Positions 1 through 7,146 of a DNA stretch of 64,000 nucleotides are shown here, in pieces. The first letter of the stretch is position 1; every line of letters begins with the position of its first letter. The notes beneath the pieces were generated by a model. That model saw only the letters and a program-made list of their open reading frames with translations, was not told where the DNA came from and made no database searches. Source of the stretch: Pseudomonas sp. N040. GTDB lineage: Bacteria > Pseudomonadota > Gammaproteobacteria > Pseudomonadales > Pseudomonadaceae. The position numbers were made by a program, and so were the translations under genes. The stretch lies in contig NZ_JADOBE010000001.1 in the NCBI RefSeq assembly GCF_015637705.1, positions 496,001-560,000 on the forward strand, written 5' to 3'.

Positions 1-1
1 G

Positions 2-508
2 GTCGCCGAGGGCGCGCTGGAGGGCGAGGCGCAGCGTTCGCTGCGCGTGCCGGCGATGACCCGCGCGCGCTTCGAGCAATTGCTGCCGGTGCGCATCAGC
101 CTGGAGGGACTGGCGGTGGAGCTGGCCAGCCAGCGCCTGGGCGAGGCCGAGCTGGCCAGCCTGCAGGGCTGTGTCGTGCGCATGCGGCAGGCCCTGCAAG
201 AGCGCAATGTGTCGGCCTACCTGGCCGACAACAGCCAGTTCCACCTGACCCTGTACCAGGCCTGCGCCAACCCGGTGCTGCTGCGCCTGATCGAATCACT
301 GTGGCTGCAGGTCGGCCCGTTCTTCAACCGCCTGTTTACCGAAGCGGACCTGTCGCTGCGCCTCAACGACTTCCACGAGGACTGCCTGAAAGCCCTGCAG
401 GCCGGCAACGGCAAGGCGGCGCGTCTGGCCATGGAGCAGGACTTGCAGTACTTCGGCCAGTTCCTGCTCAACCTGCTGAGCCTGGAGACGACTCAGGGGG
501 CTGGCTGA
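2..508 (+). CDS. GntR-family (FadR/FCD) transcriptional regulator, 5' truncated by window edge
   Basis: The reading frame is open from base 2 through the window edge to a TGA at 506-508, so the N-terminal winged-helix DNA-binding domain lies outside. What remains is the all-helical FCD ligand-binding domain: 'RISLEGLAVELASQR' is its usual first helix, followed by the metal-ligand pattern 'DNSQFHLTLYQ' and a later 'NDFHEDCLKAL'. FCD regulators bind small carboxylates or amino-acid-derived effectors, often through a metal held by Asp and His residues. The GTG at 47 is an internal codon, not the start. The effector and target cannot be read from this fragment. Confidence 0.85.
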   Translation, partial: VAEGALEGEAQRSLRVPAMTRARFEQLLPVRISLEGLAVELASQRLGEAELASLQGCVVRMRQALQERNVSAYLADNSQFHLTLYQACANPVLLRLIESLWLQVGPFFNRLFTEADLSLRLNDFHEDCLKALQAGNGKAARLAMEQDLQYFGQFLLNLLSLETTQGAG

Positions 509-523
509 TCAGGGTTGGTTTCT

Positions 524-1262
524 GGCGGATTGGAAATCCGTGGCTGATTTTTTGGGCTGCGCCGGGCTGGTTATCGCAGTCGCTAGATCGCTCCGGTTGC
601 GCCCCGCCGGGCGCCTCACTTTTCTTGACTCGCGGCGCTCGCCCTGCGGGCCAGCCTGCGGCTGTTACTTCGCTACGCTGCGTTTGCTTGCGCAAAGAGA
701 AAGTAAGCAAAAGAAACATCCCCCGGCATCCGGGTCTTCGCTGCGCTCAGACTCCCCTCGCTCCGGCACTGCTCCGAGGGTCGTCGCGAAGGGCCATCCA
801 TGGCCCATCGTTCCTCATTTGGCATCCATGCCAAATACCCCTCTGCACAGCACCTGCGCTCGGCCTCCTGACGGGGACGGTTCGACTACCGAAGCCATGC
901 TGTTCGACTTAAGGCCGAAAAAGCTGTTGGTGTGCACGGACAGACAGTCCCGTCAGGAGGGTGAGCGGAATCGGTGTGGAGGGGGTTGAGCGGCATGGAT
1001 GCCGCGAGAGCTGCGCTGGGCCAGGGACGGCCCTTCGCAGCGTGCCCCTGGAATGCCGATGGAGCGAACGAACCCCTAGCGCGCAGCGCTCGGGGCCGTA
1101 TGTCGGGTGCGCTTTCTCTTTGCTTACTTTCTCTTTGCGCAAACAAAGAGAAAGTGAGGCGCCGTGCAAGGCGCAATCTGTAGCTGTGTGCCGAGGAAAG
1201 CGTATCGGCCTGGCTTGTAGCCAGCGCCAGTTAAAGAACTGCACACGGATTTCCAATCCGCC
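524..1262. repeat. Non-coding 739-bp palindromic element with perfect 19-bp terminal inverted repeats
   Basis: The ends are exact inverted copies: 524-542 (GGCGGATTGGAAATCCGTG) and 1244-1262 (its reverse complement). Inside, two long imperfect inverted arms (about 590-910 and 930-1190) share blocks such as GCAAAGAGAAAGTAAGCAAA, a 'gcgaagggcc' block, 'ggcatccatgcc' and 'cctcctgacggg'. The centre is near 915-935. Short open frames inside look spurious: they run in all frames and are rich in Arg and Pro. This explains the 778-base gap between the GntR and SUKH genes. Related sequence occurs at 58942-59100. The architecture resembles a non-autonomous (MITE-like) element or a composite of REP-type repeats. 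Its identity and mobility are unproven. Confidence 0.75.
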
Positions 1263-1286
1263 GTAGTTCTCCCTAGCCCACCACCC

Positions 1287-1694
1287 TCAACTCTCCAGCC
1301 ACACGTCCCGCGCCCAGTGCCACACGGTTTCCCAGCTCTCGGCGGCCAGCTCTTCGGTGTCGGCCTCCCACAGGAACACCTCGCCTTCCGGGTCGACCAC
1401 GTAGTAGTTGCGCCCGTCCTGGCACAGCGGCACCAGCCAGCGCGGCACGCCGAGGTCCCAGGCGGTAGCGGTGACTTCCGGCAGGTAGGTGTGCGAGTTC
1501 TGGTCGCTGGCGGTGACCGGCTCCAGATGGCCGTAGACCACGTCGCTGACGGTCAGCAGGAATTCGCGCAGGCCGTAGGGCAGGTGAATGAGGATCTGCT
1601 CCTGGATATCCACCAGGTCTTCTTCCTCGGGCAGCTCCAGCGGAACCGGTACCGGCTCGTTGAGCTCGCGCAATTGTTCGATGATTTCTTCCAC
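1287..1694 (-). CDS. SMI1/KNR4 (SUKH) family protein
   Basis: I chose the GTG at 1694 because GGGGAGG lies 6 bases upstream. Longer frames reaching 1838 begin with low-quality sequence and overlap the next gene's promoter. The 135-residue product shows the SUKH fold pattern: an N-terminal amphipathic helix, 'LPYGLREFLLTVSDVVYG', a Trp-rich core with 'GVPRWLVPLCQDG..YYVVDPEGEV' and a final 'W..VWHWARDVWLES'. SUKH proteins include immunity proteins against contact-dependent toxins, but many single-copy chromosomal members have no known role. No toxin gene is adjacent. It diverges from the methyltransferase gene at 1837. Confidence 0.8.
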   Translation of the reverse strand: MEEIIEQLRELNEPVPVPLELPEEEDLVDIQEQILIHLPYGLREFLLTVSDVVYGHLEPVTASDQNSHTYLPEVTATAWDLGVPRWLVPLCQDGRNYYVVDPEGEVFLWEADTEELAAESWETVWHWARDVWLES

Positions 1695-1836
1695 AGCCGG
1701 CCTCCCCGCGTTGAGTCGCCCGTTATACAGTGGCGCGGCGTCCTGGCCAATCGTTGCCGTCACCCGCAGGATCAACTGCAGACGGCTGGCGTACGCCAGC
1801 GTCGTCCCATCACCACTGCCTGCACGAGGGCTTTGC

Positions 1837-2298
1837 ATGAACGCGCTTGAACTGAAAATCCCGCCACCGCTGGTGATGCTGCTGACCGGCCTGCTGATGT
1901 GGCTGCTGGCGACGCTGTCGCCCGCGGCGACGCTGGCCTTGCCCTATCAGGGCTATCTGAGCCTGCTGGCCGGGCTGGCCGGTGCCTGCCTGATCGGGGT
2001 CAGCGTGCTGCTGTTCGTCCGCGCGCGCACCACCATCGAGCCGACCCATCCCGGGCGCGCGGCGCGCCTGGTGACGGGCGGGTTCAACCGGATTTCGCGC
2101 AACCCGATGTACCTGGGCCTGCTGCTGTGGTTGCTGGCGTGGGCGCTGTGGCTGGGCAATGGCCTGGCCCTGCTCTGCCTGCCGGCATTCGTGGCGTACC
2201 TGAACCGTTTCCAGATCAGCCTGGAAGAGCGCTTTCTGGCGCAAAAGTTTGGCGAGCAGTACGCGCACTATCGGGCACGGGTACGGCGCTGGTTGTAG
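1837..2298 (+). CDS. Isoprenylcysteine carboxyl methyltransferase-like integral membrane methyltransferase
   Basis: The ATG at 1837 is preceded by GAGGG at 1826-1830, and the product has 153 residues. The N-terminal half holds two to three hydrophobic helices. The C-terminal half carries the ICMT/PEMT signature: 'GGFNRISRNPMYLG' (the RxPxY-type SAM-contact loop), another membrane hairpin, and 'EERFLAQKFGEQYAHYRARVRRWL', which is the family's conserved E...F...Y..Y..V.R.W tail. Such proteins methylate small or lipid substrates at the inner membrane using S-adenosylmethionine. The substrate is unknown. From memory, P. aeruginosa keeps an equivalent gene beside uvrD; here it is about 5 kb away. 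Confidence 0.85.
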   Translation: MNALELKIPPPLVMLLTGLLMWLLATLSPAATLALPYQGYLSLLAGLAGACLIGVSVLLFVRARTTIEPTHPGRAARLVTGGFNRISRNPMYLGLLLWLLAWALWLGNGLALLCLPAFVAYLNRFQISLEERFLAQKFGEQYAHYRARVRRWL

Positions 2299-2667
2299 CG
2301 AGGCCGGGCGGCTTGGTGCCGGGCTGCTTAGCGGGGTTGATTGACCGCGCTGGTTGTGTCGGCCGGGATCTGGTTGCCAGCCGCGCCGCTGCTGTAGAAA
2401 GGGTGCAACCCCGCAGCAACGGCGGGTTGCACCCGCCCTACAGCAGCTGGAAAGGGATTCGCAGGGTGGTCAACCGCGCAGCGTTGGCCCGTTAGGTGGA
2501 AAAGCCGCAAGCGGCGTTTTCCACCCTACGCAAGCGATGCGGCGCACCCCAATCCCCGTCAGCAGGCCGGATGCAGGGTGCCGAATATAGTGTGGCGGTA
2601 TGGCTCGTTACTGAAGTCACGCAGAAGCAACAACAGCCATGGTTAGCCAGCCCCGCGCAGAACCCAC
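2299..2667. repeat. Intergenic REP cluster (about 370 bp), no gene seen
   Basis: Two palindromes fill this gap. At 2401-2433 GGGTGCAACCC pairs with GGGTTGCACCC around 'gcagcaacggc'. At 2491-2531 a 'GTGGAAAAGCCGC' arm pairs with 'GCGGCGTTTTCCAC', followed by CTACGC. The second belongs to the family also present at 14449-14530 and 30280-30354. Between them 'ggtggtcaaccgcgcagcgttggccc' looks like a degraded copy. Open frames here have no gene-like composition. Confidence 0.7.
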
Positions 2668-2695
2668 AAAAAACCCGGGCAAGCCCGGGTTTTTT
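2668..2695 (-). terminator. Rho-independent terminator of the VOC-family gene
   Basis: Seven-base GC-rich arms (ACCCGGGC/GCCCGGGT) flank an AA loop, with A and T tracts on both sides. It sits 15 bases past the minus-strand stop at 2710. The flanking tracts make it potentially bidirectional, though no plus-strand gene ends near it. Confidence 0.9.
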
Positions 2696-2709
2696 GATCA
2701 TGGCCGGGC

Positions 2710-3078
2710 TCAGCCCATGTGGAAGAAGGCCAGCTTGTTGCCGTCCAGGTCGCGGAAGTAGCCGGCGTAGAAGCCCGGCATGCGCTCGCCTGGTGCGCCC
2801 TCGTCAGTGCCGCCGAGGCTGATGGCCTTGGCGTAGAGCTTGTCCACGCCCTCGCGGGAGCCGCCGACCAGCGCGATCATGTTGCCATTGCCCGGGGCCG
2901 CGGTTTCCTTGTTGTAGGGGGTGGCCACACCCAGCATCGGCTGGCCCATCTTGACGCCAAAGAAGGCGCCGCGACCGACATCCATCAGGATCTTCGCGCC
3001 CATTTCGCCGAGCAGTGCGGAGTAGAACGCCTTGGCCTTGTCCAGGTCGTTGGTGCCGATCATTGCATATCCGATCAT
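2710..3078 (-). CDS. VOC superfamily (glyoxalase/dioxygenase-like) protein
   Basis: The ATG at 3078 has GAGGA 7-8 bases upstream, giving 122 residues. The sequence follows one vicinal-oxygen-chelate domain: 'MIGYAMIGTNDLDKAKAFYSALLGE' opens the first beta-alpha-beta unit, 'MLGVATPYNKETA' is the central strand, and 'GFYAGYFRDLDGNKLAFFH' is the closing strand with the typical D.DGN motif. The usual first metal His is absent (Tyr/Met at that place), so glyoxalase I activity should not be assumed. The gene ends at a strong terminator. Confidence 0.85.
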   Translation of the reverse strand: MIGYAMIGTNDLDKAKAFYSALLGEMGAKILMDVGRGAFFGVKMGQPMLGVATPYNKETAAPGNGNMIALVGGSREGVDKLYAKAISLGGTDEGAPGERMPGFYAGYFRDLDGNKLAFFHMG

Positions 3079-3137
3079 GTTGCCGTCCTCGTGGTGGTGG
3101 TGCGGGGAACTGACTCTAGCAGAGCGCGGGCAAGTGC

Positions 3138-3971
3138 TCAGGCGTTTTGCCGGATACCGGCGACCAGCCAGGGCTGGTTGTCCCCGGCGGCGCGTTCCAG
3201 GCGCCAACTTTCGCTGAAGGCCTCGCCCTGGTCGAAGCGCGAGGTCTTGGCCAGGCCGCTGAAGGTCAGGGTGGCGATGGTCTGCGTCGGGGTATCGTCG
3301 AGGCCGTCGAGCTGCACCTGCAGGTCGTCGATGTAAGTGGACTGGAGGCCGTCACCCATGCTGGCGCGTTCCTGCTGCAGGAACTGGGTCATCTGCGGGG
3401 TGAAGAACTCGGCGATCTTCTCCATTTCGTTGGCGTCCCAGTGTTGTTGCAGGGCCAGGAAGTGCTCGCGGCCCTGTTCGATAAAGCGCGCCTGGTCGAA
3501 CCAGGCCGGCGCCTTGAGCGCAGGCCGGGCGGCAGTGCCGGAGCCGAACAGGTTGCCCGCTTGCGCATTGTCGCGCGAGTAGGGTGCGCCGCCGGCCATG
3601 GCCGGCTGGCGGCGGGCGGCGAACAGGCGGAAAAGCAGGAAGGCGAGCAGGCCGAAGATCAGGATGTCGAACAGTTGCAGGCCCTCGAAGCCGTCGCCCA
3701 TGAACAGCGAGGCGAGCAGGCCGCCGGCGGCGATGCCGGCCAGCGGGCCGAGCCAGCGCGAGGCGCCACTGCTGGCCGCGGCAGTCTTGCCGGCGCTCGT
3801 GCTGCTGGCGCTGCTGGTCGTGGCTGGCTGGGTCTGGCGCAGCTGGCTGGTCTGGTGGCTCGGCGCCGTGCCAAAGCTCTTGGCGCCGCCCAGGCGCTTG
3901 GCGGCATTGGCATCCAGGCTCAGGGTGAGGCTGAGGCACAGCGCCAGGGTCAGGCTGAGAAAACGTTGCAT
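3138..3971 (-). CDS. Tim44-domain exported or membrane protein
   Basis: The ATG at 3971 starts a signal-type peptide ('RFLSLTLALCLSLTLSLDANAA'); upstream in-frame extensions have no hydrophobic start. A low-complexity Ser/Thr/Ala/Gln segment (about residues 30-70) leads to two hydrophobic stretches, one Gly-rich near 72-90 and a helix near 98-115. The C-terminal Tim44 domain begins at 'FDQARFIEQGREHFLALQQHWDANEMEKIAEFFTP'. Tim44-like domains in bacteria are NTF2-fold and usually of unknown role; in mitochondria they bind the import motor. The gene is monocistronic by context, followed 59 bases on by the VOC gene on the same strand. Confidence 0.85.
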   Translation of the reverse strand: MQRFLSLTLALCLSLTLSLDANAAKRLGGAKSFGTAPSHQTSQLRQTQPATTSSASSTSAGKTAAASSGASRWLGPLAGIAAGGLLASLFMGDGFEGLQLFDILIFGLLAFLLFRLFAARRQPAMAGGAPYSRDNAQAGNLFGSGTAARPALKAPAWFDQARFIEQGREHFLALQQHWDANEMEKIAEFFTPQMTQFLQQERASMGDGLQSTYIDDLQVQLDGLDDTPTQTIATLTFSGLAKTSRFDQGEAFSESWRLERAAGDNQPWLVAGIRQNA

Positions 3972-4170
3972 GATCGAACTACCCGGTTGTGGAAAGACGC
4001 GCGCATCTTGCCGGTGTGATGCCGGGCAATGCCAGCGGCAGAGTGTTTCGGGATTTTTGCTGGCGCGGCGGGCAGCGCCTGCAGGCCTGGCTCCGGATGT
4101 GCCACTATTCCCTGCACGGCGGCGGCGGCAGCCGCCGGCTGCCCGTTCGCCCAGCGCAGGAGCTGCCCGC

Positions 4171-5529
4171 ATGCCTACCAAGAATGCCGACTCAGGCCAG
4201 CCGCGTGGCGCGCTCGGGCTGCTGGCCTGCACCGCCCTGGTGGTGGGCAATATGATCGGCTCGGGGATCTTCCTGCTGCCGGCGTCGCTGGCCGCGTTTG
4301 GCCCGATCGCCCTTGGCGGCTGGCTGCTGACCTCGCTTGGTGCGCTGATCCTGGCGATCATCTTCGGGCGCCTGTCGCAACTGGTGTGCAAGACCGGCGG
4401 CCCCTACGCCTACACCGAGGCGGGATACGGCGAGTTCGCCGGCTTCCTCATTGCCTGGGGCTACTGGATCACCCTGTGGACCGGCAACGCCGGGGTGGCC
4501 GTGGCGCTGGCCGGGTATGTCGGTTTCCTGCTGCCGGAGGTGGCGGCCTCGCCGGGCTACAGCCTGGCGGTGGCGCTGGGGGCGATCTGGCTGCTGACGC
4601 TGGTGAACATCCGCGGGGTGAAGCAGGCGGGTGTCGTGCAGGTGGTCACCACCCTGCTCAAGCTGCTGCCACTGCTGCTGATCGGCACGCTGGGCTTCTT
4701 CTGGGTCGAGGCGGCCAACTACCGGCCGTTCAACGTCAGTGGCCAGTCGGACCTGGCGGCGATCTCGGCGGCTGCCGCGCTGACCCTGTGGGCCTACCTC
4801 GGCCTGGAGTCGGCCACGGTGCCGGCCGGCGCAGTGGTCAATCCGGAACGCACCATCCCGCGGGCCACCGTGATCGGCGTGCTGCTGGCGGCGGCGGTGT
4901 ATATCTCGGTGACCACGGTGGCGATCGGCGTGCTGCCCTCGACCACCCTGGCGGCCTCGGCGGCGCCACTGGCGGACGTCGCCAGCGCCATGTGGGGGCC
5001 GGGCTGGGGGCTGCTGATCGCCCTCGGTGCGGTGATCGCCACCTTCGGCACGCTCAACGGCTTCACCCTGCTGACCGGCCAGGTGCCGTATGGTGCGGCG
5101 CTGGACCGGGTGTTCCCGGCCAGCCTGGGGCGCTTGTCGCGCTTCGGCACGCCGGCCAACGCGCTGGTGTTCTCCAACCTGCTGGCGTCGATCCTGGTGA
5201 TCATGAACTTCTCCCACGGGCTGGTCGGGGCCTTCAACGCGATCATCCTGCTGGCGGTGATGTCCAGCCTGCTGCCCTATGCGCTGTGCGCCTTTGCCGA
5301 ACTGCTGATCCGCCTCAAGGGTGGCCCGGGGCTGCGTGGCGCGGCGCTGGCCAAGGTCGCGCTGCTGGGCAGCCTCGGCTTTGTCTATTCCGGCTGGGCG
5401 CTGTTCGGCGCCGGCGCGCAGACGGTGTTCCTCGGCACCTTGCTGATCCTCGGCGGGGTGCCGCTGCACATCTGGATGCAATGGCGCAACGCGCGGGACG
5501 ACCAGGCTACAGCCAGCCCAGGCGCCTGA
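4171..5529 (+). CDS. APC-superfamily amino acid permease (AdiC/PotE-like)
   Basis: The ATG at 4171 has CAGGAG 8 bases upstream; the open frame continues to 3598 only as a shadow of the Tim44 gene. The 452-residue product has about 12 membrane helices. TM1 carries the unwound substrate-site motif 'NMIGSGIFLLP', and the next conserved loop has 'KTGGPYAYTEAGYGEFAGF'. 'AYLGLESATVPAGAVVNPERTIPRAT' matches TM6 and the following loop of basic amino acid/polyamine antiporters (APA family). The exact substrate is not readable. The last 23 bases overlap the convergent corA-like gene. Confidence 0.88.
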   Translation: MPTKNADSGQPRGALGLLACTALVVGNMIGSGIFLLPASLAAFGPIALGGWLLTSLGALILAIIFGRLSQLVCKTGGPYAYTEAGYGEFAGFLIAWGYWITLWTGNAGVAVALAGYVGFLLPEVAASPGYSLAVALGAIWLLTLVNIRGVKQAGVVQVVTTLLKLLPLLLIGTLGFFWVEAANYRPFNVSGQSDLAAISAAAALTLWAYLGLESATVPAGAVVNPERTIPRATVIGVLLAAAVYISVTTVAIGVLPSTTLAASAAPLADVASAMWGPGWGLLIALGAVIATFGTLNGFTLLTGQVPYGAALDRVFPASLGRLSRFGTPANALVFSNLLASILVIMNFSHGLVGAFNAIILLAVMSSLLPYALCAFAELLIRLKGGPGLRGAALAKVALLGSLGFVYSGWALFGAGAQTVFLGTLLILGGVPLHIWMQWRNARDDQATASPGA

Positions 5530-6478
5530 AGTTGGTGTACAGCCCGCAGCAGCCGGCGGTGATGATGCCGAGCACGCCGAAGTAGCCGTAGTGCCAGCCC
5601 AGCTCGGGCATGTTCTGGAAGTTCATCCCGTAGATCCCGGCCACCGCGGTGGGGAAGGCCAGGATCGCCGCCCAGGCGGCGAACTTGCGCTGCACCACGC
5701 TCTGCCGCGAGGACTCCAGCAGCAGGCCGATCTCGATGGTCTGGCTGGCAATGTCGCGCAGGTTGGTCAGGTCTTCGAGCAGGCGGTTGACGTGGATCGC
5801 CACGTCGCGGAAGTACGGGCGCATGTTCTTGTCGATGAACGGGAAGCTCAGGCTCTGCAGCTCCTGGCAGATCTCCACCAGTGGCGCCACGTGCCGGCGC
5901 AGGCGCAGCAGGTCGCGGCGCAGGCCATGGATGCGCTCGATGTCGTTCGCGCTGAGGGACCGGCTGAGGACGTTTTGCTCCAGCTCCTCGATTTCCGCGT
6001 GGATCTGCTCAGTCAGCGGGCGGTAGTTTTCGACGACGAAGCTGAGCAGGGCATACAGCACGAAGTCCTCGCCGTGGGCCAGCAGCAGCGGTCGCGCCTC
6101 GCAACTGCGGCGCACCAGCGAGTAGGGCGACGAGTCGCCGTAGCGCGCACTGATGATGTAGCCCTTGCCGGCGAACAGGTGGGTCTCGACGAAGTCCAGC
6201 TTGCCGGCGTTGCGCACCGGGGCGTAGAGCACCATGAACAGGGCGTCGCCGAAGGTTTCCAGTTTCGGCCGGCTGTGCTGCTGCAGCGCATCGCTGATGG
6301 CCAGCTCATGCAGGCCGAACTGCTGCTGCAGGCTGTGCAGTTCGGCCGGGTCCGGCTGCTGCAGGCCGATCCAGACGAAGTGCTCCGGCTGCGCGGCCCA
6401 GTGGCTGCCCTCGCTGAGCGCGATATCGCGGACTTTCTTGCCCTGGCTGTACACCGCGGCGGCGACCAGTCGTCCCAT
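5507..6478 (-). CDS. corA: CorA-family divalent metal ion (Mg2+/Co2+/Zn2+) transporter
   Basis: The product has 323 residues and the family's layout. A cytosolic alpha/beta N-terminal domain ('FVWIGLQQPDPAELHSLQQQFGLHELAISDAL') is followed by a long helical stalk. Two C-terminal membrane helices come last, the first ending in the signature 'YGMNF'. 'PELGWHYGYFGVLG' is the periplasmic loop and the start of TM2. The GMN motif forms the pore mouth of the pentameric channel. The ATG at 6478 has GGAG upstream. Its 3' end overlaps the APC permease gene by 23 bases, so read-through from either side would be antisense to the other. Confidence 0.93.
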   Translation of the reverse strand: MGRLVAAAVYSQGKKVRDIALSEGSHWAAQPEHFVWIGLQQPDPAELHSLQQQFGLHELAISDALQQHSRPKLETFGDALFMVLYAPVRNAGKLDFVETHLFAGKGYIISARYGDSSPYSLVRRSCEARPLLLAHGEDFVLYALLSFVVENYRPLTEQIHAEIEELEQNVLSRSLSANDIERIHGLRRDLLRLRRHVAPLVEICQELQSLSFPFIDKNMRPYFRDVAIHVNRLLEDLTNLRDIASQTIEIGLLLESSRQSVVQRKFAAWAAILAFPTAVAGIYGMNFQNMPELGWHYGYFGVLGIITAGCCGLYTNFRRLGWL

Positions 6479-6511
6479 GCTGCAACTCCGTTGGCTGATG
6501 TTACCCGTTGC

Positions 6512-7000
6512 TCAGGGCCGCGGCGCGGTGTGGCGAATCTCGTCGACGGCGGTCGGGCTGTCCATCGGCGTGAGGAAGATGCGGTACTTCGGCCCGGACT
6601 GGCCGATGGTCATGTCATCCAGCTGGTACTGCACGTCGAGCTTGAGGTACTTGATCTCGCCGGGGGCGATGCTGACGTCCTGGCGGATATCGGCAACTTC
6701 CCAGTTGGCCGGCGCGACCAGGCCGGTAACCACGATGCTGTGGCGGCCGGCAGCGAGGTCGACGTTGAAATACTGGTTGAACTCGAGGACGCCGACGCTG
6801 CGGCCATCCACCAGGATCACCGGGTAGGCGCGGCGCAGCGGTTGCAGGCCCGGGTTGTCGGCCGGCGGCCGGTACAGGTAGAGCATGCCGCGTTCGGCCG
6901 ATGTCGGCGGCACCGGGGTGAAGTAGTTCGGGCTGCCGGCACAGGCGGCCAGCAGCAACAGGGCGGGCAGGAGCAGCAGGCGCACAAGGAGTTTGGCCAT
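6512..7000 (-). CDS. DUF2846-type lipoprotein
   Basis: The first 20 residues are a lipoprotein signal with lipobox 'LLAACAG', so Cys is the predicted lipidated residue. The mature part ('MLYLYRPP', 'PVILVDGRSVGVLEFNQYFNVDLAAGRHSI', 'APGEIKYLKLDV') is the beta-rich DUF2846 domain. I chose the ATG at 7000; a GTG at 7009 is also in frame, and neither has a clear ribosome site. It lies 34 bases downstream of the corA-like gene's start in the same direction, so it is transcribed first and the pair may share a message. Its role is unknown. Confidence 0.82.
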   Translation of the reverse strand: MAKLLVRLLLLPALLLLAACAGSPNYFTPVPPTSAERGMLYLYRPPADNPGLQPLRRAYPVILVDGRSVGVLEFNQYFNVDLAAGRHSIVVTGLVAPANWEVADIRQDVSIAPGEIKYLKLDVQYQLDDMTIGQSGPKYRIFLTPMDSPTAVDEIRHTAPRP

Positions 7001-7094
7001 GGGGTACACCAGTCAGGAGCGGATAGGCTTGGAACAGCAGGCGTCGATTTGCAGTGTAACCGAGGCGCGTGGCCTCGGGCCGTTGGCTTCGGCC

Positions 7095-7142
7095 CGTAGG
7101 GTGGGCTTCAGCCCACCAATTAGGCCTCCACCCTGCGGTTTG
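7095..7142. repeat. REP-type palindrome downstream of uvrD
   Basis: GTAGGGTGGGC-TTCA-GCCCACC at about 7096-7117 is followed by a partial complementary copy (CCACCCTGCGG). It belongs to the dispersed family seen also at 36733, 43867 and 54656. It lies immediately beyond the uvrD stop. Confidence 0.75.
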
Positions 7143-7146
7143 CCGG

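Noticed and set aside
540..1266. Several open frames of 60-200 residues inside the palindromic element
   Set aside because: They overlap on both strands and in several frames, are rich in Arg, Pro and Ala, lack ribosome sites and reflect the repeat itself. No protein family is recognisable.
1287..1694. SUKH protein as immunity gene of a polymorphic toxin system
   Set aside because: No toxin, Rhs, CDI or type VI secretion gene is adjacent, and single chromosomal SUKH genes are common. Left as family assignment only.
3147..4019. Long plus-strand frame opposite the Tim44 gene
   Set aside because: It is antisense shadow coding of a high-GC gene. The minus-strand frame has a signal peptide and a family domain, while this one has none.
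5507..6478. ZntB zinc exporter as an alternative name for the CorA-like gene
   Set aside because: The GMN motif fits both groups. I see no residue set that decides for ZntB, so the broader CorA call is kept.
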